From Otis tarda (taxonomy: Eukaryota > Chordata > Aves > Otidiformes > Otididae): a stretch of DNA of 64,000 nt. Positions 1-13,589 of this stretch are shown one piece after another (within the stretch, counting starts at the first letter, position 1; each line of letters begins with the position of its first letter). Below the pieces are notes generated by a model. It worked only from the letters and a program-made list of their open reading frames with translations. It was not told the DNA's origin and did not search any database. The position numbers and the translations under genes were made by a program. The DNA is taken from assembly GCA_026413225.1 (NCBI GenBank), contig CM048552.1, positions 145,775,053-145,839,052 on the forward strand, in the 5' to 3' direction.

Positions 1-3000
1 CTGAGAGCACAGAGAACCACAGGCCAGAGAATTCTGAGAAACAAAATGTACTGGAAGAATACCAAAGAAATCAGTGTCCTGTTTTATCTCAATCTTTTTG
101 AACATCAGCAGACAGGCTAAAAAGTGTTTGCCCTCAGTAAATACTCTTGTAATTACACTTCACTAGACTCTTTCAAGGTCAGTGGTGACAAACTGCTAAA
201 AAAATCCCACCGGCTCTCTTACACCTGTTTTGACACATATTTCTCGGAGTCATCCATTTAATCTTCCTCTTGAATTATTTCAAAATTTATCAGAATTTAA
301 GGCATCACCAATGCACAGAGTGAAACTTGCTCCCAAGGTATATTTAAAACATGCTCTACAACGGTAGATGCACCATCTGCTGTTTAAAAGGCTCTAAGAC
401 AGTTTTCTGTTAGTTAAATTCCTACAAACGCTCAATAAGCTACTAGTGCCCAGAGGAACTTTGTTGGCTCCAGCTGAGGTTATACAGACTATGAGCACTA
501 GGAGTAGTGGAACTTGTGAGAGGTATAAGCACAATAAAATGTTACCCCTGAAATCAAGACAATGATTATTTAAGTCTCAACTTCATTAAAAACATGACTG
601 ATGATTGTTTTTGCAGAAACATCTACTAATACATTTATGCTATACTGCCAGGCTGCTGTCTGTACCTTCCCAGGAGCAGACAGACCCAATTTCTTCTTTT
701 TGAACTGCCCAGATTCTTGGTTTCACCCTGTTATAACTCATCAAACAGACGCGGGCATTTTACATTCAGAATTCTACAACACACAATGTTCAGACTTTAT
801 AGACACCAAAAATTAAAGTACTCCAGAAATACTATACTGATTGCATTGTTCACTTTTATATTTAATCTTAAAACCTTCCATTTCAAATGCATTTCAGAGC
901 AGCTAGAGACCCCCTTGCCTCTTACATTGCACTTCGGGGGAATCCACAACATCTACCTGCAAAATGTTGATTTGATTTGCTACTGAAAAAGAAAGATCTT
1001 TCCATTAATGACTACAAGAGATCACATGCATTTAATAAGCGTAGCTTAGCTTAGCCCTCTTCATGTGGAGTGACGGAGTGAGAGAAGCTGCAGTACTACA
1101 CCGAGAAGGCACTGGGGAGAGACTTGTGCCAGTAGTGGCTGATTTGAGAACATAAACTCAGAGGACTCAACCTTATAAAACCCAAAGCTGAAGGATGAAG
1201 AAACATAATTTCGAGGGAGTTCTGCTGACTTTAGGATGAGTAGCAATCCACAGAATGCTTCGGTGCAGATAAAGCCGTCTTCCTTATGGGACAATTTTGT
1301 CCATGAATGGATATTTCACTGTAACAAAATGGGTAACTAAATGGTCTCCTTCCCTGACCTTCTTGCACAGTCTCTGTTTTCTCTTTAATAATACAGAAGC
1401 ATAAATCTCTCAGTAAGAGAAGACTGTATATTTAATACCTTGGACACATTACATTTTAGTGATTTATGGTTGAATTTCCATCTCTTCTGTGGTTGTTAAC
1501 TCTCTTTCAGAGTATGCAAAGCTCAGAAATGAAGTGGCTTTTTCTACACGAGCATGTTACAATCCTGGCATGTACAGCCTTCATTCCACTGCCTTCCAAC
1601 AAGGATATCCATGTTCAAATGGATGTCCTTTATTATTTTGGACTGATACAAACCAGACACATTCAGTTCCTCAGCACCTACATTCCCAGAAAAGCACTTC
1701 TAGGCATCTGAAAGCATAAAGATAAACGAACTGTGCATTGCTGGATATATGCTACATTTAATGAGCCAAAGCCAGTGCTTGCTGTTAAGAAGCAAGACCT
1801 CAGAGGGCAAGAGAAGTGATGCACTCCAGCTGTGCAGGACACTGGACAAGATATTTATGATGCTAGTAAAAACAGACTTAGGAGACGCCTTTGCTTCCTG
1901 CACAGTGAGTGCTCTGCAGGGTCTCTCCGCAATGTGGTTCAGTTATAGTGCCCCAGCCAGAGACCGGCAGTGCTGGCAACACGCATCGGAAACCAAGAGT
2001 GGAATGGCCGTTTATTACACCTTCACACAAACACAGGGAGAACTTGTCTCTGTGTCATTAGACATCAGTGATTTCACTTTAGTCCTGTTGAATCTGAAAC
2101 GTAGCTTTGCTACTGCAATAATAATATGTAATTTAATCATATACTCAGTTCCTTGGTAACAGCTCAGTGCCAGTCCCTGCGATTACGGAGCTCTTTCTTT
2201 TCTCCCCATTGGTACTCCTCCATCACGACTACAAATACTGAATCCGCCAGCCAGGTAACTTACAGCTGTTAATGTCCTGCACAAAAGGATAGCAGAAGAT
2301 GTCTGAACCGCTCCAGGCTGCATGTGAGCGGAGGCCTTTTCTCTGGAGAGCTCAATGGCAGGCAGAAGGCACTCATAATTCCTACACACTACCTTAGAAG
2401 GAATGCTATTGCAGTCATTACTGCACAGGTTACTTTTTTTTTTTCCCCAAGAAAAGAATCAGACTATACATATCTGCAAGTATACTTCATTTTTAATTAA
2501 AAGCACAGGAAAACAAAGAAGCAAGACAGTTTACTGTCTATAAACTCTGACGTCTGTACACAGACAAATTAATTACTCATCACTACAACCACACAAAGTT
2601 CCTACTTCATCACTGGATGAAGCTAAACGCACCTGCTCCCTTTCCTTTAATGATAAGCCAACTCCTACCATGCAACTGCCTTCCTTCAATGATTAAAGAG
2701 CTACAAGGCGAGAGTCAGTAATAATGTTACATTTTCTCCTTCCGTAATCTAATCTTTGCCCTGTAGAAACTGCTGATGAGAGCTCGCTTCCACTCAAAAT
2801 TTACATAAAAACAATCCATATCACCTTGCATGGAAAAGGACGGGTGCCCCAGTGTTTACTGGCACAGCAATACAAGGAATGAGAAATTACTCTGATGCAA
2901 AAATGATATACAGCCCTGTATTGGTATCAAACAGGCTTTGATGCATGGTTTACTATTTTTGGAAGATAATGATATGTGAGTGATAAAGCAAATGAACTTT

Positions 3001-3950
3001 TTAATGATGACAAATATGGGAAAATATACAGCACCGAGTAGAGAACATGACGTCCAACTGAAGAAAGATTTATGGGCGCTAATTACAGTAGGTTGGATTT
3101 ATAACAGAAAAACAGGAGAAGAGGAAAAACCTCTGGAAGATCTTGTGTGCTTCAACTTGAAATAACAATTTACTTTCCAACAAAGGATGCAATGTATAGT
3201 TCACTGCACGCTTCTAGCTGGTATTTATATTGCTTTGGCATTTATATGCATATAAAGCCTAAGACATGAATGGTTTTATGCAAATTAAATACTATTAAAC
3301 TAGCTGAAGAAAAAAAATGAAGGTTTTTAACTAGTGTGAAAATATGGAAATAATTCGTGTTTATATTGGTATTAAATATACAGGGGGGGTTAAGTTAATT
3401 ATGTGGCAAAACTGGCAGGATGATGTCTTCACAATTAAAGCTGCAGTGCAATCTTAAAAAAAAAATTAACTGAAGAGATTTCCATACAGTGACCTAAGAT
3501 TTACCAATTAAAATTCAATACAGATTGAAAGGTGGTCAATAGAAGCTAATAATGTAACAATGCGAAAAACTGACTCGGGACATTTCAGGCCTCATGCCCA
3601 AAACTGTACTAAAGAGGGGAAGAAGTCACAGCGTTTAAGGATGACTTCAGGCTGTCGGATCTGTCAGCATTTTAGGAGATGTCTGAGGAACGGGACACGG
3701 AAAGGCCCGGCCTTTCTGGGCAAGAAAAGACACTTCCAAACTGAACTCGGCCTTTCTGAGGGGGGCTGAGGCTGTGGCAGCCCAACTCTCTTTGCCTCCA
3801 GCATATTCACACCTTGGAGAAACCTCCAAACCCCCAACGGCAAGGAGCCTCTGGAGTACATGGGAACCGGTGCCCACGTCTTCCCACCGCGTACTTTCAA
3901 CCTCCTCAATTAAACGCCTGGTTTGATTGGGATTAAGCGTCTCCCTTCAC
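1..3950. other. AT-rich non-coding sequence, no gene recognised
   Basis: No open reading frame here resembles a known protein, and none is flanked by convincing splice sites. If the minus-strand promoter at about 4.2 kb is real, this stretch is the first intron of a gene continuing beyond the left edge. A possible minus-strand donor near 2,262 (revcomp CAGCT|GTAAGT) has no supported exon attached. Confidence 0.5.
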
Positions 3951-3954
3951 TACA

Positions 3955-4600
3955 CGCTCTGAAAAACAGGCTCGGGACCAGACAACGGGAAACAGACCCC
4001 TTCCGTCCCGCCAGCCCCGCCGCGGCGCCCGGCCTCCCCGTCCCCGACGGCACCGGCTCCAACGCCTCCACCTCGGCTCGACGCGGGGAGCCGACGTGCG
4101 GGGGCTGCCCTCGCCCCCGGCGGGCTGAGGGAGGGCAGGTGAGGATGGCGGCGGTCTGGTTGAGGCGAGGGGGCAGCAGGGAGCCCCGCGGGCTTTCACT
4201 TACCTGGGGCCCGTGCGAGGAGCGAGGCCGGTAGCTCTACACCGCCGCCGGCCGGGGCACGGCAGGAGAGCGGTGCCGGCGGCTGGCAGCGCCCGGGAGG
4301 CGGCGGGGAGTGAGTCAGGCGGCACCGGCCCATCCGACCGCGCCGCGCCACCCCGCAGCCGCTGACCTGCAAGCACCTGCCCGCAGCCCTGCCCCGCTCC
4401 TCCCCGGCGGGCCCGGCAGCCTCCTGCGGCGCAGGACCCGCCCGCAGCCCCGGGAACGAAGGCGAGAGGCCAACCGGCAGCGCTGCCCGGGGAGCGGCCC
4501 TGAGGGAAAGGGCACGGCGGCCGGGGCGGCAGGCCGGGTCCCTGAGGCACAGGGGGCTGAGGAGAAAAGCTGCTTCACCGCTATCGCTTTCTGCCTTCGC
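3955..4600 (-). promoter_or_regulatory. CpG-island promoter with minus-strand first-exon donor
   Basis: A GC- and CpG-dense island stands out in AT-rich surroundings. On the minus strand a near-perfect donor (CAG|GTAAGT) ends an exon at 4204, so a transcript probably starts at about 4.2-4.6 kb and runs left out of the window. A plus-strand donor (CAG|GTGAGG after 4138) is also present, so bidirectional firing is possible. By gene order in other vertebrates the leftward gene could be the next neighbour beyond TSGA10 (CRACDL in human), but no coding exon is visible to test this. The long GC-rich reading frames inside the island are composition artefacts. Confidence 0.55.
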
Positions 4601-4749
4601 TTGTCTTTCTCCTTCGCCTGCCCTCAGTGGTTTGAGGTAGCCACTGGCCATCTGTAGGTTATTTCTCAAACAAGTTAAGGACTGTTGGAGTTGGCTGGGT
4701 AACTGCCGCTTGTAGAGACGGTCAGCAGGTACATCTGCTAAAAACACAT

Positions 4750-7700
4750 CAGACCCAAATTAAAAATCAGTCAAGATCCTTACAGTGGTATCAGAATAAA
4801 AGGCTCCAGCTGAAGTTGCTTGCAGCTGTGAATAGCAGTACGTGTCAGTATTCAATTAGTGTATTTGAAGCTTAGATTTCATGCAAGAGGTGAGAAAGGA
4901 AGGCTAGAGGAACCATCTGGAAGACTTGACAAAAGTAACATCAACAGAGTAGTTTCCCACCACAGCATCTATCTATTTCAATAAATTTATCTCAAACTTG
5001 TGAGTTCTAGTTCATGCATGAGCATGTTTTTGTCTCTACAGAGTTTCTCTGATGTAACGTCAGTGAATCTGAGGACAGGAGTTTTGGACAGAAAATACAG
5101 CTGCCTGAAAAAAAGCACTTGCCTCACAGTACAAGGTAAAAGTGTTAGAATGAAAAATGCTATGGAGCTTGATTTTTTTTTCTTAGGGCAGTGGTAAGAG
5201 GAGCAGAAATTAAAATGGAAAACTGGTGTCCACTCACTCACTCTTAGAAGTCATCTCAACATGACTTCTAGAGCAGTCACTGTGGGCCAAAAAGAAAATG
5301 TCAATTCTAGGTTTTATATCTGTTAAGTAGCATTGTTTTTAAAATGCATATGCTATTATGCAACAGTAATTTTATAAAATATTACCGTGTGCAGGAAATA
5401 CATATCCTTGTGTAATGCAAATCTGAGAAGCGCATTGTTCACCTGCTAGGTTGCACTGCAGCTCTGACAACAAAGACATTTTCTGCTTTGTGTACTCTAT
5501 ATAATTGCTTGGGTGTAGGCTGCATTCAAGATAAAAACATGTTTGTTCTTCTCCCACCTCAGGAAATAAAAGGAATATACAATGTAGATGAGAAGCACAA
5601 GCTAGGAAACCTAAAACGACACTTGGACTTTTGCATCTGCTGAAATAAATGATTAAACTGCTTCATGGATTTTAAAAAAGTCAAATGTGGGACAGCCTAG
5701 AGAAAAATCAAATTGCAAGATATTAGGGAGTCACGTAAAAAAAAAAATTGGAGTGGAACATAATTTCAGGCCATATCTTATACATAATGTTTTAATTATA
5801 AGAAAACTTTGTTTCTTCAAAGTTTATTAATTAAAATATATGATCAATGCTATGAAATGAGGATATTTGTTTTGGCATAGTCCATCCAAGTCAAGTCACG
5901 TGAAAATTTTATCCATCATATCAAGCTATTTTTCTTCTGTGTGGAAAGTTTCCAGAACGTAAAACCAACTGTGAAATACCTTTCCACATGTTCAGATAAC
6001 TGTGTATGTTAATACTACAAAGCTATGTATGATTCATTAATCTTCATTTCACATACTCCCTCTACTGGAAATTAATAGGAAGGTTCAGTGGATCAGAAGA
6101 AAGACCATTAGGAGTAGAAGTTTCGTTTAAAAACCCTCTTGCTTCTTTTATTGAAAGGTCACACTTCTTTACAGACACTCCAGTCTGGATCAGTAAAACA
6201 ACTTGTGTTCCTTGTTGCAAGGCTATTCACACTGAAATCACAAAGACATGGAAAGAGGAGCTAATGCAAACTAACTAGTTAAATATCCCATATATACTAT
6301 GTTTATATGCATTCTATTGTATTAAGATCTGCTAATCGAAGATCTATCAAAGTTAGATGAAATAAATACACAAAATCAAGAGACTAGACAGCTGCTAAAG
6401 CATACTAATTTAATGTTCTACAGCCTCTACTGATACCAGCCGGCTTAGTTGCTCTCAGAAGAAAGTGGGGAGGGGGTGGAAAATAAAAAACTCAGCTTTA
6501 GCACTACCAAAGAGTACCTTACCCCATGAGCATTCTTCCTGATCAAAGACTAAAATCACTTGCTTTGACACTGACAGCAGAATCTTAACTCCGATTACAT
6601 GTTGCTAAAGTTCAAGCTTTATTAGTGACTGAAAGGAAAAAAATAAATGTAGTTTTCTTTGAGTGGAAACAGCAGGATAAATCACACAGATACAGGGTTC
6701 CAAAGGCTGCTGAAAGGTTGATTGCATAGATTTTACAAAAAGCAGTGAAATACTTCTACCCAGCAACACACAATGCATTCTTCCTCCTTGGTGGGACTCT
6801 GGTAATGGAGATACTGTTCTGTATACATAGCAGCTCCTGTTTCTTCTAGGATGAAGAAAAAGAGACTAAGGAGGGAGGATACCAGAGGCGCAATTCTTTC
6901 TTCTACAAACCCTGTAAACCAGTTATGCTTAAGTAAGATACCTCCTACTGATTAATGGTAACAATTTCCATTGCCATGGGTAAGCAAAATCGGTTGGAAA
7001 CAACTCCATAGTTAGTGGCTAGAAATTAAAAAAATATTGCTGCAGAAGAGCATGAATACTTTAAAAAATACTATAGGATTCTTTGTTATACAAAAGAGAT
7101 AATTTTAGATCATCACAGAATAACTGAGAACAAGTTTAACATGCTCTTATTTCATATAAATGCACAAATTGTATTTTCAGGTTTGCCTATGTAGAAGTAT
7201 TGTGGTAAAAGGTAATTAAAAATGTATAAAAATCAAATATACCATTGTTCACAGTTGCAAATAAGTGTCACAAATGCAAACAAATGATAAGTAAATTTTT
7301 GCTGTATGTTTCTTTCCAACCAAAAAACTGTAATAAAGCAATAACAAGGAAATCGCCCTACCATGAGTAATGCACATTATGATGAAATAGATACTATTAC
7401 AAAATGTATAACACATTTCTGTTTGGGCATATTCAATAGTACTTCCTGGTTTTTGAAAAAATTAAGGTGTGTTACAGATTAGAGAGTTTGCAACTGAAAG
7501 TAAAGAACCATAAGTACTTTGTTTGAGCTTATTATCTTTAGTTAAAGGTGAAGCAAAGTTTCATATTCAGCAATGGTCTGGTTGTTTTTAGAATATACTA
7601 TGGGAGCAGTACATACAATTCCCAACCAACAAACACTGTTCAAGTTCTCTTGAGCTATTAATACAGACATTGCCAACAAGCAGGTTTTTTTGTTAAACTG

Positions 7701-10700
7701 AAAGGTATTATTTGCAAACTTCAGCAAATTCAATTAATTCTTTCATTTTTTCTTTCTTTCCATTTCTGACTTTGCATTACGTCAGATGTAGAGGGGTTGC
7801 CACTACAGTGATACTGCTCTCTGAATATACTCGCTTAATGATTTTTTTTTAATCATCAATAATTAGATAGCAATTAATTGCTATCAGAAGTCACTTGAAG
7901 TCTATATCCCATCACTGTTGACAAAAGTTCCTTTGGCCCCCATCCATGACCTGATGATCCCTTCGCAATTTGCCTGTAGAAGAACAAGGTTCTGATTTCC
8001 ATGATGTTTTCCAAAGAAGGGCTTACCCTAATGAGAAAGGCTATTACTTTTTCAGAGTACTCTACAAAAAGCAAGTTTATTATGTCTTGATATTTATAAT
8101 CTCATATTCCCAGGATCCTCTCTACTTCAGAATGTCAAAGTCCAAATTGTTTACAAATCTCGTGCTTTTACTTTGTAGGGGAACACCTCGTACTGACTTC
8201 CTTATAATCTTATATGGAAAAGCTGTCATTATTGCAACTAAGGAATTACATCCTAGGACATGGGCCTTTGCACAGTGTATCTGCTCCCCAGAAGAACTCA
8301 GTTTTATCTATTTTATGTTTATCTAATCTCTCTTTCTTATCTTCTAAATGATAGGGTAGTACTTTTACAGACTAAGATCACATTTCTTAAACTTTTTTGT
8401 GATCATCTTCTAAAAAAATCAATATGGCAATATGATTGCAGAACAACAAACAACTCTCGTCTTCTGGGATGATCTCATCTTCTCTCATCTGGGAAACGTG
8501 CACAATATGCCTTTTAATAACTGCACAGTGTGGAAATGGCTAATATCATTATGTCTGAACCTGCAGTCTTTATTACTTGCAAGTAGTCCCGTTAACACTG
8601 GTGATTGCTGAAATTACTTCTGTGGCTGTCCTCCAAATAAAGAATGAAGAATCAGGACCTACCAATTGAAATCAAGGCACCTGCACTGAAAAATATTCTT
8701 GAATTTATGTGACAGGTATATATTTATATTTTACTTTCTTTTTTTACATTATTCATCAAAATACTTTTACAGGTTTTTTTTTTAAGCTACCTATTTCTAA
8801 AAAAGCAATATAGAATCATATTGCCAGCTCATATCAACACATTTTAGAAGGCAGTTAGGAGAACTCATATGGGTTATGCTATCTTTAATCATTACTCAAA
8901 TATGAATGTTAATGTTTAATAATCAGGTTATCACAAACCAAATTCATATGAAGGAACTTACGTGCAAAATGTACATTTAAAACATTATGATGACAAATGT
9001 GCCTTTGCTTTCAAAAATAAACTGGAGACTTTTTAAAAAAATATTTTATGAAGACAGCAAGAAGGATGAATCAATCAAAAATTGCTAATTTAAGTGAATT
9101 AAATAGGAATTACTTCTCTTTTTCCAAATACAGAATACAGATTTCCCAGATGATTTATAGTGGAGAATTTTATGTTCCCTCTTGCATTTAATGTGTGAGA
9201 ATATAGAACATAGACAAATGTTATGACATAAAGTGCAGAAATTCTGAATAAGCTTAAGTGCTGATAACTATCACCAAACAATACTCACTTATATTAAAGA
9301 ACTCCAAGTAGAAGCTTCGTGCAGTTTTAAAAAAATTCTTAGAAGGTGAACATATCTCCAGTATGTATGGAAACATAAAAAAAAATACATATCTTCATAG
9401 ATGGATATCAAAACGCTGGTATCTGCTGGCATTGCTATCTTCTTTACCCAAATTAGTAAGTCGGTCAGGTTTGAAGAGGGGAAAAAAAACTCAAACTCTT
9501 CCTATCATGAGATGGCACAGCATTCTCTCAAGCGTAATACTCGCATAGTTCAGCAAAAATAGATCCAAATCATAGCACCTGAATATAGACACTATTTCCC
9601 CCAACAAAGTTTCATCCTGTTATTTTCTTTCCCTTTTTTTTCAGTTATATCAATAACCTTTTAAAATTACGCACACTCCTAAAATAGAAGCACATTGTCA
9701 GTGAAGTCGATGGAACTTGTGGGGTTTTTCTGTTTACTAAGACGGCCCATCTCACACAATAATACAAGAGCTGTGAGAGGAGTGGGAGAGGAAGTGATCT
9801 GGACTGATTTCTTCCCACTGAACAACATTTGTGATGGAGTGGAGGAGTGATGAAAAACCTGTGCAAGCATTTGTGAAATAGATTTAATGAAATTTAGCAT
9901 TCAGTAGGGAAAAATGGTAATTAAATGAGCATTAAGCTTGAACTCTAACTCTCCAGATGGTGTGCAGAGTCTTCACAAGCCATTGTGAATATAACATTAT
10001 AAGTCCTTGAAACAAGAATTCCTAGAAAGAAAAAGAAAAGGAATCTAATTTGTTTCATGTTCCGTGAATACAGAAATAGTTTCTGATGTTTCCATGTGCA
10101 AAATTTTAAGGTTTTGATTCTGAAAGCACTTTGAGCAGGCTTCCCAGCCTCCTCAACAGTTAATCCAGATCATACAATAATACAATAAAATCTAATCCTT
10201 CACTTAGATTTTATTGTACAAAAGTTCTATAATGCTCTTTAAAGTGAAAGGCAAGCTTTGGATTTCTATCACTTAAGAAAATCGGACAGAAAAGGTCTTT
10301 CCCACTAGGTCTGCAAGAGTCATATCCTTTTCACTTCACTGAAACAAGGAGTCTGGTGCAATGAAGACAGAAAGAAAGATGGAAGAATAAGAAAAAGTTA
10401 TTGTCCAATTTACTTCTGATATCATATTCTCGATAAAATTAAAAGGTGACTGTCTGCCTTCTCTCCCATCACAGTCTGTCTGCTAAAATGGCACCAAAAC
10501 AGTGGAGAGGAGGAAGGGTATTAATGGTGATTATATCTCATTATACTTCATGTACTGCAGAATCAGACATTAGCTGTGGAAGAAGCCTCTCTACCAATGA
10601 GTAGTTGTTTCCACAATATATTTTTCAGTCCGTGGTAACTTGTCTTCAAGCAATTGAAAGATGAAATTTCACCTCCTGGAGGACTATTTCCAGTAGTATT

Positions 10701-12946
10701 CTGCTTTAAATCCAACAAGAACTTACATCTATTTTAAAAGTCTTAATTCTGCCATTCTGATGATGATTACACCCAAATATTTGCATTAACATTCTTGCTT
10801 TTACTCTCAGGCCATATTTTACATTGTTCTTTCTTTCCTTCTGGTCTCAGTTATTTTTTCTGAATCTTTCTAGATTGGGAGGGAAATTATTTCATCATTC
10901 ATAAATACTTCAGACATTTCTACTATTCCATCTTTTTCTTGATATTAAGTTCTTGACATGAAATTTATCAAGAACTGTAGTATTCTGGACATTAGCACTC
11001 ACCCAGACATAAGTAAATCAAATGTAAATCACTTACACAAAGCAGATAGATCCAGATTCAGATCTCTGCTCTGTCTCAGGAGAGCCTTATCAAACAGGCC
11101 ATTTTATTCCTCACTGTAGCACTACAATACACAAACCTGATAAATTCTTTCCAATTAAGCTTTTAAAAGAGCAGACACTGCCAAAGTTTCAGTCTTTACT
11201 ACGCAGTTGGTTTGTTTTTTTTTTCCATGAAAACAATCCCAAACCATTTTGTATAAATAAGTAAGTAAGTCTGGAGCAACCCCAGTTCTTCCTACTTGGC
11301 CAAAAAAAAAATGTAACAAAGAAAGACTTGGATGAGGAAAAAAGTTATGAATTATATTAGTATCTTGAGCACTCAAAAATGGAAAATAATTAAGCTGAAA
11401 AAAAATTGAGTTCATTTGCAAGCAAAAGCTACATTGATTTAACTGAGAAAGATTTAACTTAAATCAGTTGAAGATTTGAAGCAAGCAAAGTATTTATACC
11501 GGGCTCACATATTTCATTTTTAGTCCTTATTTAAACTCATTGTTCCCTAAGAATGTGCAAAAGCAGATCAGGCCACATAAGGCCAGCCAGGAGAAAAATA
11601 AAACAAACCAAAACCCCTCACAAAACCCAAAAAGCAAACAAGAAAGGAGTTAAATTCATAATCTAATTTGCAGAAGATTAGTCTTGATTTGGTATTTAGC
11701 CAGAAGTTTAGTAATTAGAAAGGAATTCTATCGCCTTGAGAAGGGAGCGATACAAATAGAAAAAGCACCATAATTGTTAATATCAGTGTGGTGACTACAT
11801 GGATTGATCCCTCTTTTCTTTCTACAGTATCAAAAATAGAGGAAAGTATTATGGTAATTAAAAGTAAATTAAACCGTTTCAAATTATATAATGCTTATTT
11901 CAACAAATTTAAGAGCTACACTGTACTCAGACTAAGGAGGAGTAGATGCGGTTCTATCAAAGGAATGAAAACTCCCTCTACTTGTTATCAGGTACTGGCA
12001 ATAGCTGCAAAATCACTGCCTTGCACAGCTGTGTTTCCCTACTAAGGGCACCAAAACCAGCTCACTGACCCAAGGAAACTTGTCTTATATTTTTAGGACC
12101 TTAGAGTAGCCTTTGATAACAAAGATTAATCAAGGGCCAAAGGTGGTAATCTCAGTTAATAAAGTATTAACAACATTCATATTGGAAGTACATCTCAAAA
12201 GCAGAAATCATTTCCTGCAAGTCAAGAACTGAGACTTTTTTCCCCGCAACAGGCAATTTTTTTTTTTAATGCGTGCTGCCATCAGTCTACCAAAAAAGTG
12301 TGATGCAATGAATGTGCAGCTACCAAATATGAAACTCAGCTGAGACTGACACTGACAAAGGAGTAGCTGCATATTGTGGGGGCTCCATTCCACTGATAGT
12401 TAAAAGGAAAGCTGGGCTTGCTTCTCGTCAGGGTTGCAAGTATTTGAAGGCTTTTAGAATACATTTATGTTTCTTGCAAAAAATGCACATATAGCGAGTA
12501 AAAACTATTATGAAAACCACTACAAGAAGAAAGGCTGGACATTTAAAATGAAAGATGAAAATATTTACATCTACACCTGCACAAAATGGTAGCAAGTCAA
12601 GTAAAGATTTTCTGTACAATTATTTCTATTGCTGTTTGAAGAATTTATGCCTATAGCATCCTAGTGCAAGTAGTTGCTATTAACCATGTGGTTTTGATAC
12701 AGCTCAATAAAACAAAATAAAAGGAGTATCATCAAAAGATTGTGTTCCTGAATTTTCTTGCAACTCTTTTGGGAGCAAGATAATTTCATGGAATTCAGTC
12801 AATATTTCAATAAGAAATATCAGAGTTCATCCTTCCCCCCTTGCGCCCCCCGCCCTCCCCCGCCTCATGTTTGGAACTTAAATGTTGTTAAACCACTTAG
12901 CTTTCCAGGGACTAGTGCGGAGACCAATCAGAAGATCGATGATGGG
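4750..12946. other. AT-rich non-coding sequence, no gene recognised
   Basis: Short reading frames only. None has protein-family similarity or a matched acceptor and donor. By synteny it lies where the 3' part of TSGA10 would be expected, but none of that gene's later coiled-coil exons was recognised on the minus strand. The only low-complexity feature noted just outside the listed repeats is an A-rich tract near 11,590-11,645. Confidence 0.5.
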
Positions 12947-13578
12947 AATCATAGAATCATAGAATTGTTAGGGTTGGAAGGGACCCTCAAGGGTGATCTA
13001 GTCCAACCCCCCTGCAAGGAGCAGGGACATCCCCAACTAGATCAGGTTGCTCAGAGCCTCATCCAACCTGGCCTTGAACGTTTCCAGGGATGGGGCATCC
13101 ACCACCTCTCTGGGCAACCTGTTCCAGTGTTCAACCACCCTCATTGTAAAAAATTTTTTCCTGATATCTAATCTAAATCTACCCCCCTCTATTTTAAAAC
13201 CATTAGCCCTTGTCCTGTCACAACAGGCCCTACTGAACAGTCTTTCCTGTAGGCCCCCTTGAGGTACTGGAAGACTGCTATAAGATCTCCCCAGAGCCTC
13301 CTCTTCTCCAGGCTGAAAAGCCCCAACTCTCTCAGCCTGTCCTCATAGGAGAGCTGTTCCAGCCCTCTGACTGCTTTTGTGGCCGTCCTCTGGACCCTCT
13401 CCAACAGGTCCACGTCCTTCTTATGGTGGGGGCTCCAGAACTGGACACAGTACTCCAGGTGGGGTCTCACCAGGGCAGAGTAGAGGGGGAGAATCACCTC
13501 CCTCGACCTGCTGGCCATGCTTCTCTTGATGCAGCCCAGGATGCAGTTGGCCTTCCGGACCGATGTTCTTAACATAGA
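12947..13578 (-). mobile_element. CR1 LINE, 3' end with end of reverse-transcriptase ORF
   Basis: On the minus strand the element ends in the CR1 tail (revcomp of atcatagaatcatagaat at the left edge). It still encodes the end of CR1 ORF2, with recognisable motifs [21 protein letters not shown] and [10 protein letters not shown] at 13,189-13,575. This is a 5'-truncated copy of about 630 bp. The intact C-terminal reading frame suggests a fairly young insertion compared with the other copies in this window. Confidence 0.92.
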
Positions 13579-13589
13579 GCTTAACTGAT

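Noticed and set aside
4196-4747. 183-codon minus-strand frame in the left CpG island
   Set aside because: Ala/Pro/Arg-rich, runs through a strong splice donor into the intron, and several frames are open at once, as expected from composition.
8025-8074. Possible small minus-strand exon with donor TTAGG|GTAAGC and acceptor gctttttgtag
   Set aside because: Only about 35 bp, no homology, and no partner exons nearby.
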